Below, piece by piece: positions 31,422 to 38,507 of a stretch of 64,000 bases of DNA. This stretch comes from Burkholderiales bacterium. Lineage in GTDB: Bacteria; Pseudomonadota; Gammaproteobacteria; Burkholderiales; JAEUOS01. Location: assembly GCA_016790635.1 (NCBI GenBank), contig JAEUOR010000008.1, forward strand, positions 1-64,000, read 5' to 3'. The position numbers and the translations under genes are program-made. The notes beneath the pieces were generated by a model. The model did not search any database. It was given only the letters and a program-made list of their open reading frames with translations, and was not told the DNA's origin. Numbering within the stretch: position 1 is the first letter of the stretch; the number at the start of each line of letters is the position of its first letter.

Positions 31422-32204
31422 ATGAATTTCCTTGCCCGTATCAGCGTCCCCATCCTGGGCGCGACCGCCTTGGCCACTGCGTTTTCCGCGCAGGCAGTGC
31501 CTTATTTCTGGACCGACTGGACCGGATCGTCGGCAACCAATGGTGTTACCGTGAACGGCACGATCACCACGAACACGTCCACCATCAACGTGACGTACAA
31601 CAACCCCCAGGGCATCGCCTTCATCCAGACCAATGGCGGCACTGACTACTGGGCCAACGGAAATAGCGGCGGCCTTGGTCGCAACCCGGCGACGTCGGCC
31701 TATACCAGCACGCAGGTCGACAACATTCCGACCGGCACCGACATCATCGCGCTTCGATTCCAGGGCAGCCAGACCCTGCAGTTCTCCCAGGCCGTGGCCA
31801 ACCCGGTGTTCTCCTTCGTGAGCCTGAACGGCAATGGCTACTCCTTTCTCAACCAGGACTTCGAGATCCTGAGCGTTGCCGGCCAGGACGGCAACGACGC
31901 GGGTTATTGGGGTTTTGGGCCTGTCGAAAAGGTCGTGACGACTGTTGGCAGCAACACCATCTACTCGCTCAATGCCACCGGCCCGACCGGCGTGGTGAAC
32001 GGCGGCGAGCCGCACGGGACCATCCGCTTCCTCGGCTCCTTCGACACCTTGCAGTGGACCAGTCAAAGCGACGAGTTCTGGAACGGCTTCACCGTCGGCG
32101 TGCAGGGCACCTCGGTCGAGGTGTTCCGGACCCCCGAGCCCGGCTCGCTGGCGCTGATGGGGGTGGCGATGCTGGGCGTCGTGCTGCGTCGCCGTCGCGC
32201 CTGA
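31422..32204 (+). CDS. PEP-CTERM sorting-domain protein
   Basis: A 260-residue exported protein with a signal peptide (LGATALATAFSAQA). The Thr/Ser/Asn/Gly-rich middle has many beta-strand-like segments. It closes with the PEP-CTERM tail: a TPEPGS motif (about residue 236), a hydrophobic helix LALMGVAMLGVVL and RRRRA at the end. Such proteins are processed by exosortase and exported to the cell surface or matrix. No exosortase or EPS genes are in the window. It is a single-gene unit with a clear terminator downstream. Confidence 0.9.
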   Translation: MNFLARISVPILGATALATAFSAQAVPYFWTDWTGSSATNGVTVNGTITTNTSTINVTYNNPQGIAFIQTNGGTDYWANGNSGGLGRNPATSAYTSTQVDNIPTGTDIIALRFQGSQTLQFSQAVANPVFSFVSLNGNGYSFLNQDFEILSVAGQDGNDAGYWGFGPVEKVVTTVGSNTIYSLNATGPTGVVNGGEPHGTIRFLGSFDTLQWTSQSDEFWNGFTVGVQGTSVEVFRTPEPGSLALMGVAMLGVVLRRRRA

Positions 32205-32261
32205 CGGAAAGTCCGGCCGGCAAGTCCTGGCCGGCCCATTCCGGCCAGGAGTCCCGCCCCC

Positions 32262-32296
32262 GGGGCGCCGCAGTCGATGCGGCGCCCCTTTTCTTT
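32262..32296 (+). terminator. Rho-independent terminator after the PEP-CTERM gene
   Basis: A perfect 11-bp stem (GGGGCGCCGCA at 32262-32272, loop GTCGA, TGCGGCGCCCC at 32278-32288) is followed by TTTTCTTT. This is the best intrinsic terminator in the window. Confidence 0.9.
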
Positions 32297-32370
32297 GGCG
32301 ACGCGTGGCCGGCGCGGGCGGCGGCGCATACAATCGCGCTCGTGTCTTCCACAGGGCGTCGTCGATCGCA

Positions 32371-33162
32371 ATGCGCAGCTTCCCAATCCTTGCAGTGAGG
32401 CACCCGCGCTGGCTGGTGCTTGCCGTGGCGCTCGTATCGGTCAACATGCTGGCGCCGCGCGCATCCGCGCAGCAGATCGGCGTCCTTTCCGCCGGTGCCG
32501 CCAAGGAGGCGGTGCTGCCGCTGGCCGAGGCCTTCGCCCGGCGTACCGGGGCCAGGCTCGCCATCGACTTCGGCACCATGGGCCTCATTCAGGAGAAGCT
32601 CAAGAAGGGCGAGACGCCCGACGTGCTGGTCTTGAGCGAAGAGGTCGCCGCCGTTCTGGCCGCTGCCGGTACCATCCGCCGCGAGACCATCCGCCCTCTG
32701 GCACGCGTCGGCATCGGCGTGGCGGTGGGCAGCAATGCGCCGGCGCCGGACATCTCCACTGCCGAAGCGTTTCGCCGCACCCTGCTGGCCGCGCAGTCCA
32801 TCGTCATGATCGACCCGGCGCGCGGCACCAGCGGCAAGCACCTGGTCGAGGTCTACGCAAAACTGGGCATCACCGAGGCGCTCAAGGCCAAGATGCGCTA
32901 CGGTCCCGGCGGCTACATCGTTGAGCCGGTCGGGCGCGGCGAGGTCGAGCTGGGGCTGCATCAGATCAGCGAGATCCTGCCGGTGAAGGGCGTGAAGCTG
33001 GTCGGCCCGCTGCCGCAGGAGTTGCAGAAGTGGACGACCTATGTCGCGGCCATCACCCCTTCCAGCAAGGTTGCCGAGGTCGCTGCCGCGCTGATCGCCG
33101 ACCTGGCCTCGCCGCAGGCGCGTGCGACCTATCTTTCCAAGGGCTTCGTGCTTGCCGAGTAG
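32371..33162 (+). CDS. ModA-like periplasmic substrate-binding protein
   Basis: A 263-residue exported protein (signal region WLVLAVALVSVNMLAPRASAQ). The mature part follows the type 2 periplasmic-binding fold of the molybdate-binding family: IGVLSAGAAKEAVLPLAEAFARRTG, KGETPDVLVLSEEVAA, IDPARGTSGKHLVEVYAKLGI, and GEVELGLHQISEILPV. No ABC permease or ATPase is next to it, so transport of molybdate is not supported. I use the ATG at 32371, giving a normal signal peptide. Relatives of this kind often stand alone. Confidence 0.82.
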   Translation: MRSFPILAVRHPRWLVLAVALVSVNMLAPRASAQQIGVLSAGAAKEAVLPLAEAFARRTGARLAIDFGTMGLIQEKLKKGETPDVLVLSEEVAAVLAAAGTIRRETIRPLARVGIGVAVGSNAPAPDISTAEAFRRTLLAAQSIVMIDPARGTSGKHLVEVYAKLGITEALKAKMRYGPGGYIVEPVGRGEVELGLHQISEILPVKGVKLVGPLPQELQKWTTYVAAITPSSKVAEVAAALIADLASPQARATYLSKGFVLAE

Positions 33163-33174
33163 GTTATTCGAGGC

Positions 33175-34056
33175 ATGAGCAGCGCCCCGGCGCGCGGCGA
33201 TTTCGCGCCGGTCCTTATCTGCGCCTTCACCTACGCGTTCGCGGTGGTATGCGCGCGCATCGCCTTCGAGGACGGCAGCAATACTGCGACCGTGGTGCTG
33301 CTGCGCTGCGCGTTCGCCGCGCTGGCGGTAGGCGCTTCTCTGGCGATCCGCCCGGCGGGCCGCGTGCTCGCCGCCGCGGACCGGAACTTCATCCTGCTAT
33401 TGGGTGTGCTCTTCGCGGTCAATGTCTACGCGTTCTATCGGTCGATCGAGATCCTGCGCATCCCGCTGGCGATCCTGATTTTCTACAGCTATCCGCTATT
33501 GACGATCCTGTTCTCGGCCATGGCCGGCCTGGAACGCATGACGCCGGCGGTGATCGCCTGCGCGCTATTGACCCTGGTGGGGTTGGCGCTGGCGACCGGC
33601 GCTTCCCCCGAGACGCTAGATCCCATGGGCGTCGCGCTGGCCCTCGGCGCGGGCGCGTCGATCGCGTTTCTCTTGGTCGTCACCACTCGCAGGCTCGGGC
33701 ACGTGGATGCGCGACAGCGCACCTTCTGGACCATGGTATCCACCACGGTACTGCTGGGCCTGGGCATGCTTGCCGCCAGCAACCTGCAGTGGCCCGACAG
33801 CGCGCGCGGGCTGCTGGCGATTGCCGGGGTGTGCGGGTTCTACGCCATCGGCGTGGTCATGTTGTTTGCCTCGGCCACGCGCATCGGCCCGGCGCGCACC
33901 GCGACCATCATGACGCTCGAACCCGTGATCGCGATCGCGTTGTCGACGGCCCTCCTTGGACAGGGTTTGACCATCGTGCAGTTGATCGGTGGGCTGCTCG
34001 TGATTACGGGGGTGACGGCGGCGCAGTGGGTGCGGCGGGCGGGCACCGGCGACTGA
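33175..34056 (+). CDS. EamA/DMT-family transporter
   Basis: A 293-residue inner-membrane protein with ten hydrophobic helices arranged as two EamA repeats. The first repeat contains YAFAVVCARIAFE and ILRIPLAILIFYSYPLLTILFSA; the second contains FYAIGVVMLFASATRIGPARTATIMTLEPVIAIALS. It begins 12 bp after the ModA-like gene, so co-transcription is likely. Substrates of this family are small metabolites; none can be assigned. Confidence 0.9.
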   Translation: MSSAPARGDFAPVLICAFTYAFAVVCARIAFEDGSNTATVVLLRCAFAALAVGASLAIRPAGRVLAAADRNFILLLGVLFAVNVYAFYRSIEILRIPLAILIFYSYPLLTILFSAMAGLERMTPAVIACALLTLVGLALATGASPETLDPMGVALALGAGASIAFLLVVTTRRLGHVDARQRTFWTMVSTTVLLGLGMLAASNLQWPDSARGLLAIAGVCGFYAIGVVMLFASATRIGPARTATIMTLEPVIAIALSTALLGQGLTIVQLIGGLLVITGVTAAQWVRRAGTGD

Positions 34057-34112
34057 CTCTCTCTGTCAGTCGACAAACGGCGGGGATACGCCCTCCGCAA
34101 TACTTTGAGTGC

Positions 34113-34217
34113 TCAGACGCCGCGCGCTTTTATCGGCGTCACCGGCAGGTGCATCACTTGCGTCCCGCGCAGCACCTTGAGCACGCATGCGCGGCCGATG
34201 TGCACGTCATCCAGCAT
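34113..34217 (-). other. Short unassigned reading frame in the 284-bp gap 34057-34340
   Basis: The gap between the EamA gene and the next minus-strand gene holds one coding-like stretch on the minus strand: 34 codons from the ATG at 34217 (MLDDVHIGRACVLKVL...) with codon use like that of the neighbours. No ribosome-binding site is clear and I recognise no family. It may be a remnant of a decayed gene. Nothing else is visible in this gap. Confidence 0.2.
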
Positions 34218-34340
34218 CGCAACGCGGCCTAAACCGAGCCTACAAACGCGCGCCGATCTGCCTGACGTCCCATTGTAGAGACTATGTAAACAACGGAGGT
34301 CCTACCACCGACCATTTCGGCATCGGCTCACCGGCTTTGA

Positions 34341-35528
34341 TCAAGGAAACTGTCCGCGCTCGATGAATGTCCTGAAGCGTTCCGCAGAAATGCTTTTCAG
34401 CCCGAGCTTAGAAAAATCCAGCGGCGACTGACGAGCGTCGCTCTGAAATTTTTGTAAGTCGGCGTAGGTGCGAATGCCAAGAGTGCGGACTTCCGCCAAA
34501 TCCGCTTCTTCGAAGAAGTACAGCGCGAGTTTCGCCTGTCCGATCCAGTCGTTCAACACGGCTTCCGGATATGGCAAGGCCGCACCGTCGAGGTTCCTTA
34601 GATCTTTGGCATTCGACTGCGACAGCATCTGGATGCTATCGATGCCGCTTTCCGCAAGGCGGTCTTGCACTTCCTGGGTTATGCCGTCGATCGCGGTGAT
34701 AGGGGTGTGCACATACTTGCCAAAGAGTGGAGTGAGTTGACTGAGGCGGTCGAGTACCGCGCGCATCAGCACCCTCAGCGTCATCATGGGAAAGAAGCCC
34801 GCGAAAAAAGCGGCGGCTACTGCCCAACCCGGATTCGTGTTGGAAGCAGCGACGAGGAGCTTGCTTTCAGCCAGTTTGCTCCAGTCGTAGTAGTCGCGAA
34901 AGTAAACGACAAACAACAAGATCGAACCGAGAATGGCCGATGCCAGTCTGGTGGCACCGTACAACCAGATAGCGGGCCGGAAGTCGTTGTTGACTATGCG
35001 CTGGAGGTACTGAAAGCAATTGAAAACGAACGCGCCCCAAAACGCGTACAGAATCACCCCGTTTGGGACGAGGACATCCGGGAACACCATTATCAGAGAT
35101 GTGCCAGAACATAGTTGTGCTGCCTTGCAAAGAGGGACCTGAAAGACGGCGTCGTTCGACTGGCCAATGTATGAGCTGAGTCCAAGGACCAGGTTGCTGC
35201 TGCATATCATCAGCGTCATCGGATATATGTGTCGAGCCGTCTCCTTGACTGCGACCTCCGGCTGATCGATGGCCTTTCGCTTGCGGTAAAACTCAAAAAG
35301 AATAAACGCGTAACCGAGGGTACAGGCAAGCATCAGTGCGCCCAGGTACAAGACGTCCCGGCCCTGAATGCTCGTGCGCAATGTGATTTCGCCCAAGGTG
35401 ACAAAGCGAAAGAACGGGATGATGAGGCTCAGCAACACCGCTGATACTGCAATGGCGACTTGCAATCGAATGCCAGTCATGGAAGTGAAAGGAGAGCGAA
35501 TCTTCTCCCAAAGGTTCGCGGCGGTCAT
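34341..35528 (-). CDS. Polytopic membrane protein with C-terminal helix-hairpin-helix-like domain
   Basis: A 395-residue protein of unknown function. Residues 1-270 contain about six hydrophobic helices (for example LQVAIAVSAVLLSLIIPFF and VLYLGALMLACTLGYAFILFEF). The C-terminal 120 residues are soluble and include ITAIDGITQEVQDRLAESGIDSIQML followed by a similar segment with TLGIRTYADLQKF, a pattern like helix-hairpin-helix/DUF4332 domains. The ATG at 35528 overlaps the stop of the small repeat ORF upstream in an ATGA junction; a GTG at 35540 is also possible. GC content is below that of the flanking genes. It is the last gene of the operon that begins with the GH19 protein. Confidence 0.75.
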   Translation of the reverse strand: MTAANLWEKIRSPFTSMTGIRLQVAIAVSAVLLSLIIPFFRFVTLGEITLRTSIQGRDVLYLGALMLACTLGYAFILFEFYRKRKAIDQPEVAVKETARHIYPMTLMICSSNLVLGLSSYIGQSNDAVFQVPLCKAAQLCSGTSLIMVFPDVLVPNGVILYAFWGAFVFNCFQYLQRIVNNDFRPAIWLYGATRLASAILGSILLFVVYFRDYYDWSKLAESKLLVAASNTNPGWAVAAAFFAGFFPMMTLRVLMRAVLDRLSQLTPLFGKYVHTPITAIDGITQEVQDRLAESGIDSIQMLSQSNAKDLRNLDGAALPYPEAVLNDWIGQAKLALYFFEEADLAEVRTLGIRTYADLQKFQSDARQSPLDFSKLGLKSISAERFRTFIERGQFP

Positions 35529-35803
35529 CGCCGCGACCACCTGTACGGGATTGAATCGCTGTCTGATATTGAGTCGCCGTCAGGCACCGGGTCGCTCTCC
35601 AGTAAGGAATCACCGTATGGCACGGAATCACCATACGGGATTGAGGCGCTATAGGGAGTAGTCCCGTAGAACGATGCGATGTGTGGTACCCCTCGTCCGG
35701 GCGTCGGATCTTGGGCGCGTTGAGGCGCGTGCCCGGCCGGGCGACGCGGCATTGCGACCGTGCCACAGGGATCATGGCGATGCGGTGTGGTGAAGCGAGC
35801 CAT
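35525..35803 (-). CDS. Small hexapeptide-repeat protein (candidate)
   Basis: A 92-residue frame from the ATG at 35803. The first half is basic and Pro/His/Arg-rich. The second half (about residues 47-88) is seven six-residue units such as SIPYGD, SVPYGD, SLLESD, PVPDGD, SISDSD. The repeats are encoded by 18-bp tandem units. Its TGA overlaps the ATG of the membrane protein gene by the ATGA form, which is the main argument that it is translated. No clear ribosome-binding site is seen at its own start. It is in the same direction as the other genes of the operon, 77 bp after the duplicated lipoprotein. Confidence 0.45.
   Translation of the reverse strand: MARFTTPHRHDPCGTVAMPRRPAGHAPQRAQDPTPGRGVPHIASFYGTTPYSASIPYGDSVPYGDSLLESDPVPDGDSISDSDSIPYRWSRR
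35541..35666. repeat. Seven degenerate 18-bp tandem repeats
   Basis: The stretch divides into seven 18-bp units with no gaps, beginning at 35541, 35559, 35577, 35595, 35613, 35631 and 35649. The units end in GAATCG, GAGTCG, GGGTCG, GAATCA, GAATCA, GAGGCG and a degenerate GTCCCG. Best-matching units are 1 and 6 (shared ACGGGATTGA) and 5. It lies immediately upstream of the membrane-protein start codon and encodes the hexapeptides of the small ORF on the minus strand. Confidence 0.8.
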
Positions 35804-35880
35804 GGACGCGAAGCCGGGCTAACGATGTTGCAGTGACCTAGAACTCAGCAAGGGCGTATCGATGTCGATGGCGTTCGAAG

Positions 35881-36933
35881 TCATTCCTTCGTAGCCGGCT
35901 TAGCAGCCGGTTTCACATCGCCAGCCGCCGGGGGCGCGTGGCTCTTCACGCCTTCCTCACACAAGCTCGCTTTGAAGCCGTCGGCCAATGTGCGGGCGCT
36001 TATTCCGGTCGAGAAAAACTTTTCCAACCCGGCTTCAATAGCAGTATGTTGCTCGCCGCTCATGCGGAACTGACCCAGGACGGAAAGCGCGTCATGCTCT
36101 ATGCCTCGCCCACCTTCGGTGGTTCCATCCGATCGGACAACCTCGATGCTGCCGTCCAGATTGCGTCTGACAGTGGGTATGACCGCGATGTTGCGTGTTC
36201 GCCCTCCCAAAGTGAAGTCGGCACCGCCCTGAGGCGCGGCAGCGCTGATTGCCAACCCGCCGACGATGTACTGGGCGAAGACCAGGCTAGAGCCGCGCCC
36301 AAAAGGCGTCTGATCGCCGCTGGCGGCGGGGGCGGCTCTGGTGCGAGAAATGCGTTCCAGGGTATCTCGCGTGTCTTGAAGCACGCGCTTCTCCTCAGCA
36401 AGGATCATCGCCTGCTCCTTCGAGAACTTTTCCAGCGCTTGGGTGAGGGCATCCGGATTGGGTGTTGCAGGAGCAGGTTTTGCGGCTGCGGACTGCGTCG
36501 TCAGCGGCGGACTGCACTTGGAATCCGGCACCGTTCCGTGGCCCAACCGTCGGCGGAACCCTTCGGCGAGGGTTTTGGAAGCGAGCCCGGTCGAGAAAAA
36601 CATACCGAGCCCGGCATTCCGCTTGCGGCCTTCCCCCGTTGCGGTGGCACCAAACTGGCCCAAAACCGAAAGTGCGTCGTCGAATTTGCCGTTGACCGAG
36701 GCGCTTATGGCTTTTTCGCCCGCCGAATCGCGCGCACTGACCGGAACAATCGCGAAGTCGTATCCCTTGTAGCCGACCGAGAACTCGCCGCCCTGCTCGG
36801 CAATGTTGCCGCCGATGCCGATACCGATGATGTTCGAAGAGCCGAACACGAGAGGGGCTTCGCTAACGGTTGAGCAGCCGGTGGCCAAAATAGCGATGAG
36901 CGGTAGGAGTGCGGGAAGTGCGAAGGATTTCAT
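35881..36933 (-). CDS. Lipoprotein with internally duplicated domain
   Basis: A 350-residue lipoprotein: signal peptide ending in a lipobox ILATGC with Cys20. Two copies of one ~100-residue domain are visible, residues 28-130 and 218-324. Matching parts are DDALSVLGQFG / HDALSVLGQFR, GLGMFFSTGLASKTLAEGF / GLEKFFSTGISARTLADGF and FAIVPV / IAVIPT. Between them is a helical linker (LTQALEKFSKEQAMILAEEKRV) likely to form a coiled coil. The C-terminus is Pro/Ala/Lys-rich. I do not recognise the domain. The start is 1 bp after the stop of the preceding lipoprotein gene, so the two are in one operon. Confidence 0.8.
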   Translation of the reverse strand: MKSFALPALLPLIAILATGCSTVSEAPLVFGSSNIIGIGIGGNIAEQGGEFSVGYKGYDFAIVPVSARDSAGEKAISASVNGKFDDALSVLGQFGATATGEGRKRNAGLGMFFSTGLASKTLAEGFRRRLGHGTVPDSKCSPPLTTQSAAAKPAPATPNPDALTQALEKFSKEQAMILAEEKRVLQDTRDTLERISRTRAAPAASGDQTPFGRGSSLVFAQYIVGGLAISAAAPQGGADFTLGGRTRNIAVIPTVRRNLDGSIEVVRSDGTTEGGRGIEHDALSVLGQFRMSGEQHTAIEAGLEKFFSTGISARTLADGFKASLCEEGVKSHAPPAAGDVKPAAKPATKE

Positions 36934-36934
36934 G

Positions 36935-37300
36935 TTATTTCCTTTCGATCGTGCCGTCGGAGCGGATGGTGCAAACGTCGGTTTTGTCGGCCAGCAGACG
37001 ATTCAGTTCGGCCAATGATTCGTTGGTCTTGATCCAAAGGACGATCTGGCAGCCTCCGACCTGGGCGAGAGTCTCCTGGCGAAAGCCCAGACTGAACCCC
37101 GAGTACCCGTTGATCGCGCCCAGGTTGGTGGATTCGACGATGACGGGCCCTTGCTGCTGGGATAGTGAGACAGACACGATTCCAAAGCGCTGCTTCACTT
37201 CCACGCCGTCTTTGGATGGCGCCTGGATGCGGACGACCGTACAACCCGCCTGACTCAAGGCGAAGGCGAGCAAGCAGGCCAATGCGGCTTGGACTCGCAT
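36935..37300 (-). CDS. Small lipoprotein of unknown function
   Basis: A 121-residue lipoprotein with signal peptide and lipobox LSQAGC (Cys20). The mature domain (VKQRFGIVSVSLSQQQGPVIVESTNLGAINGYSGFSLGF) looks like a small beta-rich fold with two later cysteines (GGCQIVLWIK and DVCTIRSDG) that could form a disulfide in the periplasm. It follows the GH19 gene by 3 bp and precedes the larger lipoprotein by 1 bp, so it probably belongs functionally with both. Confidence 0.75.
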   Translation of the reverse strand: MRVQAALACLLAFALSQAGCTVVRIQAPSKDGVEVKQRFGIVSVSLSQQQGPVIVESTNLGAINGYSGFSLGFRQETLAQVGGCQIVLWIKTNESLAELNRLLADKTDVCTIRSDGTIERK

Positions 37301-37303
37301 GGA

Positions 37304-38284
37304 TCACGCGGTCAACCGCATGCCGGTCTTGTAGGCATCGGTAAAGCGGTCCAAACCATGCGTGCCGCCGTTGACCAATCTCCGGGCGGCGCGGAAATCC
37401 CAGTCCAAGAGCGCTTCCTTGATCGCCCGCTCCTTGTCTTTCAGGAAGACCGCCAGGAGTTGAGCGGCGACTTTGGGGTCCGAAGCTTGCTCCGGATTCT
37501 TCAGCAACCCATCGCCCAGGTCCAGCTTCTTGCCGTATGTTGCGTAGTTGTAGCGCCCGGTGAGCTGTACATACCCGCGGCCGCGAAAGCGCTCGCCGTC
37601 CGGCTGCCCACGATTGCCGAGGTCCTTGCGTGAGTCGTAGAGATCGAACGGATGGCCGTTTGGATCCGGCGAAGTGTTGTAGCGTGAGATGCCTTCGGCG
37701 ATCGGCTCAAAGCTTTCGGTCTCGGCGCGAATCGTGGCCAGTGCCATCACGGCCATGAGGCGGTCGCCGAGTCCGTGCGCCTTGAGCGCTGCCAGGATGG
37801 CGGGCAAGTTCCTCTTGATCGGCGCGAGCGAGGTGTTCGGGAACATGCGCGATACCGTTGCCGGCGTCAGCATCTTGAGCACGTCCGGCAGTGATGCCGG
37901 CTTCCGACCGGACAGCGCAGCGGCGGTACGTGGGCCTACCACGCCGTCTGCCAGCAGGCCGGCGCTGCGTTGAAAGGCGAGTACAGCCGACTGTGTCCCG
38001 AATCCGAATACACCATCGATCGCACCGGGATTGAATCCCGCTAGGTTCAGCCGCTTCTGCAGTTCGCGGGTGCGTGCCTTGATCGCCTTTGTGATCGGCA
38101 TTCCAAAATACAGGAAGCCCGCGGCCGCGCCTGCTTTGCCGTTGGAAATGCGGTTGGTAGCCATTGCGTTCCCATCCGAGTACTGGAATCTCCGGGAAAC
38201 AAGCCCGGCACCGTTTGTCGAACCGAGACTATGCGACTTGGGAAGCATGGTGTCGTCATCAGTATTGACGAGTTTGCACTGCAT
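37304..38284 (-). CDS. Peptidoglycan-binding GH19-like muramidase/chitinase-fold protein
   Basis: A 326-residue protein. Residues about 65-115 form a peptidoglycan-binding domain 1 (LQKRLNLAGFNPGAIDGVFGFGTQSAVLAFQ), and residues about 140-320 a lysozyme-like GH19 domain with IRAETESFEPIAE (probable catalytic Glu) and RGRGYVQLTGRYNYATYG. There is no signal peptide, so export would need a phage-type holin, lysis or a secretion system. The first ATG (38284) gives a ~60-residue N-terminal stretch without a known domain; starts at later methionines are possible. First gene of the operon with two lipoproteins and a membrane protein. Confidence 0.85.
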   Translation of the reverse strand: MQCKLVNTDDDTMLPKSHSLGSTNGAGLVSRRFQYSDGNAMATNRISNGKAGAAAGFLYFGMPITKAIKARTRELQKRLNLAGFNPGAIDGVFGFGTQSAVLAFQRSAGLLADGVVGPRTAAALSGRKPASLPDVLKMLTPATVSRMFPNTSLAPIKRNLPAILAALKAHGLGDRLMAVMALATIRAETESFEPIAEGISRYNTSPDPNGHPFDLYDSRKDLGNRGQPDGERFRGRGYVQLTGRYNYATYGKKLDLGDGLLKNPEQASDPKVAAQLLAVFLKDKERAIKEALLDWDFRAARRLVNGGTHGLDRFTDAYKTGMRLTA

Positions 38285-38507
38285 CGTTGTCCCTGCGCGT
38301 CGGGTGAAACCTCGAGCTAGGGCGGGCCGTCATCGCAAGCAATGGGGTTGGCAAACCCACTGCAATGGAGTATTGATAGCCGTGCGGGCATAGCCATGGG
38401 GCGGCGAGCGCGGGCCAAGGCGCATCACAGTCACCGGTCTGGCCGGCGGACACGAGTCGTCCGGACGGCGGTGCGAGCGCCGGACACATGACGCAAGAGG
38501 GGGATAT

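Noticed and set aside
32371..33162. Molybdate transporter ModA
   Set aside because: No modB/modC neighbours and no diagnostic oxyanion residues checked; only the binding-protein fold is supported.
35460..35654. Plus-strand 64-codon frame with YGIES/YGTES hexapeptides
   Set aside because: It arises from the same 18-bp repeats, ends in the repeats, and overlaps the start of the minus-strand membrane gene; no ribosome-binding site seen.
35541..35666. CRISPR array
   Set aside because: The units are contiguous 18-bp repeats without spacers, and no cas genes are present.
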